From the NCBI GenBank assembly GCA_011772595.1, contig WVZH01000220.1, positions 280 to 5,449 on the forward strand: a stretch of DNA of 5,170 nucleotides, read 5' to 3'. The notes below the pieces were generated by a model that worked only from the letters and a program-made list of their open reading frames with translations, was not told the DNA's origin and made no database searches. Positions 4,703-5,170 of this stretch are shown one piece after another. A program made the translations under genes and the position numbers. The DNA comes from Anaerolineales bacterium. Its GTDB lineage: Bacteria > Chloroflexota > Anaerolineae > Anaerolineales > E44-bin32. How positions within the stretch are numbered: position 1 is the first letter of the stretch; each line of letters begins with the position of its first letter.

Positions 4703-5170
4703 TGGGCGAGGCAGCGGATATGCCTGCTGCCGAGCGCCAGTGGGGTGGTTGCTTGTAAGGCACCTCCTTGGTGAGAACCCAATAGGTGGCTTTGGCCAGA
4801 TAACGAGCGCTGGCACCAATGGCGACGGAGTGGCCCTTGCGGCGCTTGATGCGTTCATAGAGATGGGCGACATACTTCACCCGCCAGTTGGGGTGATGGC
4901 GATGGCGGACGATGACGTTGGCGGCTTCGATGAAGGCCCATTTCAGGTAGGTGTTGCACTGTTTGATCAGGCGACCGTAGTGAGCGCGGCCAGCGCTGGC
5001 GCTGACCTTGGGGACGAGGCCGGAGTAGCTGGTGAAGTTCATAGCAGCAGTGAAGCGGTCGATGGAACCGACCTCTCGATCGATGACGAAGGCCAGCACC
5101 CTGGCCGACCCGGGCACTGTCTGGATGAGCTGGATGGAGGGGGTGATCTTGACCTTGGCCAGGATGCGAG
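4680..5170 (-). CDS. IS110-family transposase, C-terminal part (5' end beyond window)
   Basis: The minus-strand frame is open from the window edge to TAA at 4682-4680 and gives 162 visible residues. It shows the C-terminal Transposase_20 region of IS110-family enzymes: SIQLIQTVPGSARVLAF (helix-hairpin-like segment), then IDRFTAAMNFTSYSGLVPKV, then SASAGRAHYGRLIKQCNTYLKWAFIEAANVIV with a Ser that could be the catalytic serine. KYVAHLYERIKRRKGHSVAIGASARYLAKATYWVLTKEVPY follows and is typical of the end. A tail of about 29 residues after that is unlike the family core and overlaps the candidate guide loop. The GTG at 5117 is internal, not a start. The RuvC-like N-terminal domain lies outside the window. 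The protein clearly differs from the first IS remnant, so the two elements are separate lineages. Confidence 0.88.
   Translation of the reverse strand, partial: RILAKVKITPSIQLIQTVPGSARVLAFVIDREVGSIDRFTAAMNFTSYSGLVPKVSASAGRAHYGRLIKQCNTYLKWAFIEAANVIVRHRHHPNWRVKYVAHLYERIKRRKGHSVAIGASARYLAKATYWVLTKEVPYKQPPHWRSAAGISAASPSQRQART

Larger units (their letters stand above)
4475..5170 (-). mobile_element. Second IS110-family element inserted in attC5, right end outside window
   Basis: The element begins directly after the R'' core, at the position equivalent to the first insertion and in the same orientation (transposase on the minus strand, reading towards the attC R''). About 205 bases without a gene (4475-4679) separate the end from the transposase stop. 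They contain a + strand terminator-like hairpin (4527-4548), a hairpin CCTGC/GCAGG (4562-4577) and guide-like sequences. By analogy with the first element, the terminal seven bases would be ATCTATG and the subterminal repeat would begin near 4482. That repeat cannot be confirmed because the other end is not in the window. Confidence 0.72.

Noticed and set aside
4517..4774. An 85-residue + frame at the start of the second IS.
   Set aside because: It runs through the terminator-like hairpin and antisense to the transposase, with no recognisable features.
1..5170. CRISPR arrays, tRNA or rRNA genes.
   Set aside because: No regularly spaced repeats and no tRNA or rRNA signatures were seen on reading either strand. 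The repeats present are explained by attC sites and IS ends.

Overview
The window reads as a stretch of an integron gene-cassette array from an environmental bacterium. All cassette genes lie on the + strand. Each is followed by an attC recombination site or by the remains of one, so the integrase and attI should lie to the left, outside the window. The host cannot be named. A lipoprotein glycoside hydrolase with a long Thr/Pro-rich linker, together with the attC style, is compatible with an uncultured group such as Chloroflexota, but this is a weak inference.

Layout, left to right. (1) The C-terminal part of a GNAT N-acetyltransferase, then attC1 (307-397). (2) A small membrane methyltransferase of the isoprenylcysteine carboxyl/phospholipid methyltransferase type, then attC2 (952-1076). 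(3) A secreted GH5-like glycoside hydrolase lipoprotein, then only the first part of a different type of attC (from 2500). (4) A second, larger membrane methyltransferase of the same broad class, with no cassette start of its own. Its attC (3136-3142 plus 3892-3974) is split by an insertion. (5) A small DMT/YdcZ-type membrane transporter whose attC begins at 4468 and is also interrupted, this time by a second element that runs off the right edge.

The most interesting part is the pair of insertions. Both are IS110/IS1111-type elements with the transposase on the - strand, and both sit immediately after the R'' core of an attC. The first (3143-3891, 749 bp) is complete at both ends. It has 11-bp subterminal inverted repeats, but its transposase is reduced to an N-terminal and a C-terminal stub by an internal deletion. 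Its long non-coding end, downstream of the transposase stub, can be read as a bridge RNA (seekRNA). A 9-bp GC-rich stem with one bulged base closes a loop holding two guide-like segments. One matches the right half of the attC target over 9 bases. The other is complementary to the left target/element junction over 9 bases. The second element (from 4475) shows the same arrangement with different bases, overlapping the end of its transposase gene. This suggests RNA-guided elements programmed for integron attC sites, one of them a short derivative that lost its transposase but kept its guide RNA.

Functionally the cassette genes look unrelated (acetyltransferase, two membrane methyltransferases, glycosidase, transporter), as expected of a cassette array. 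The insertions split the attC sites on both sides of the transporter cassette and probably impair its mobility as a cassette.
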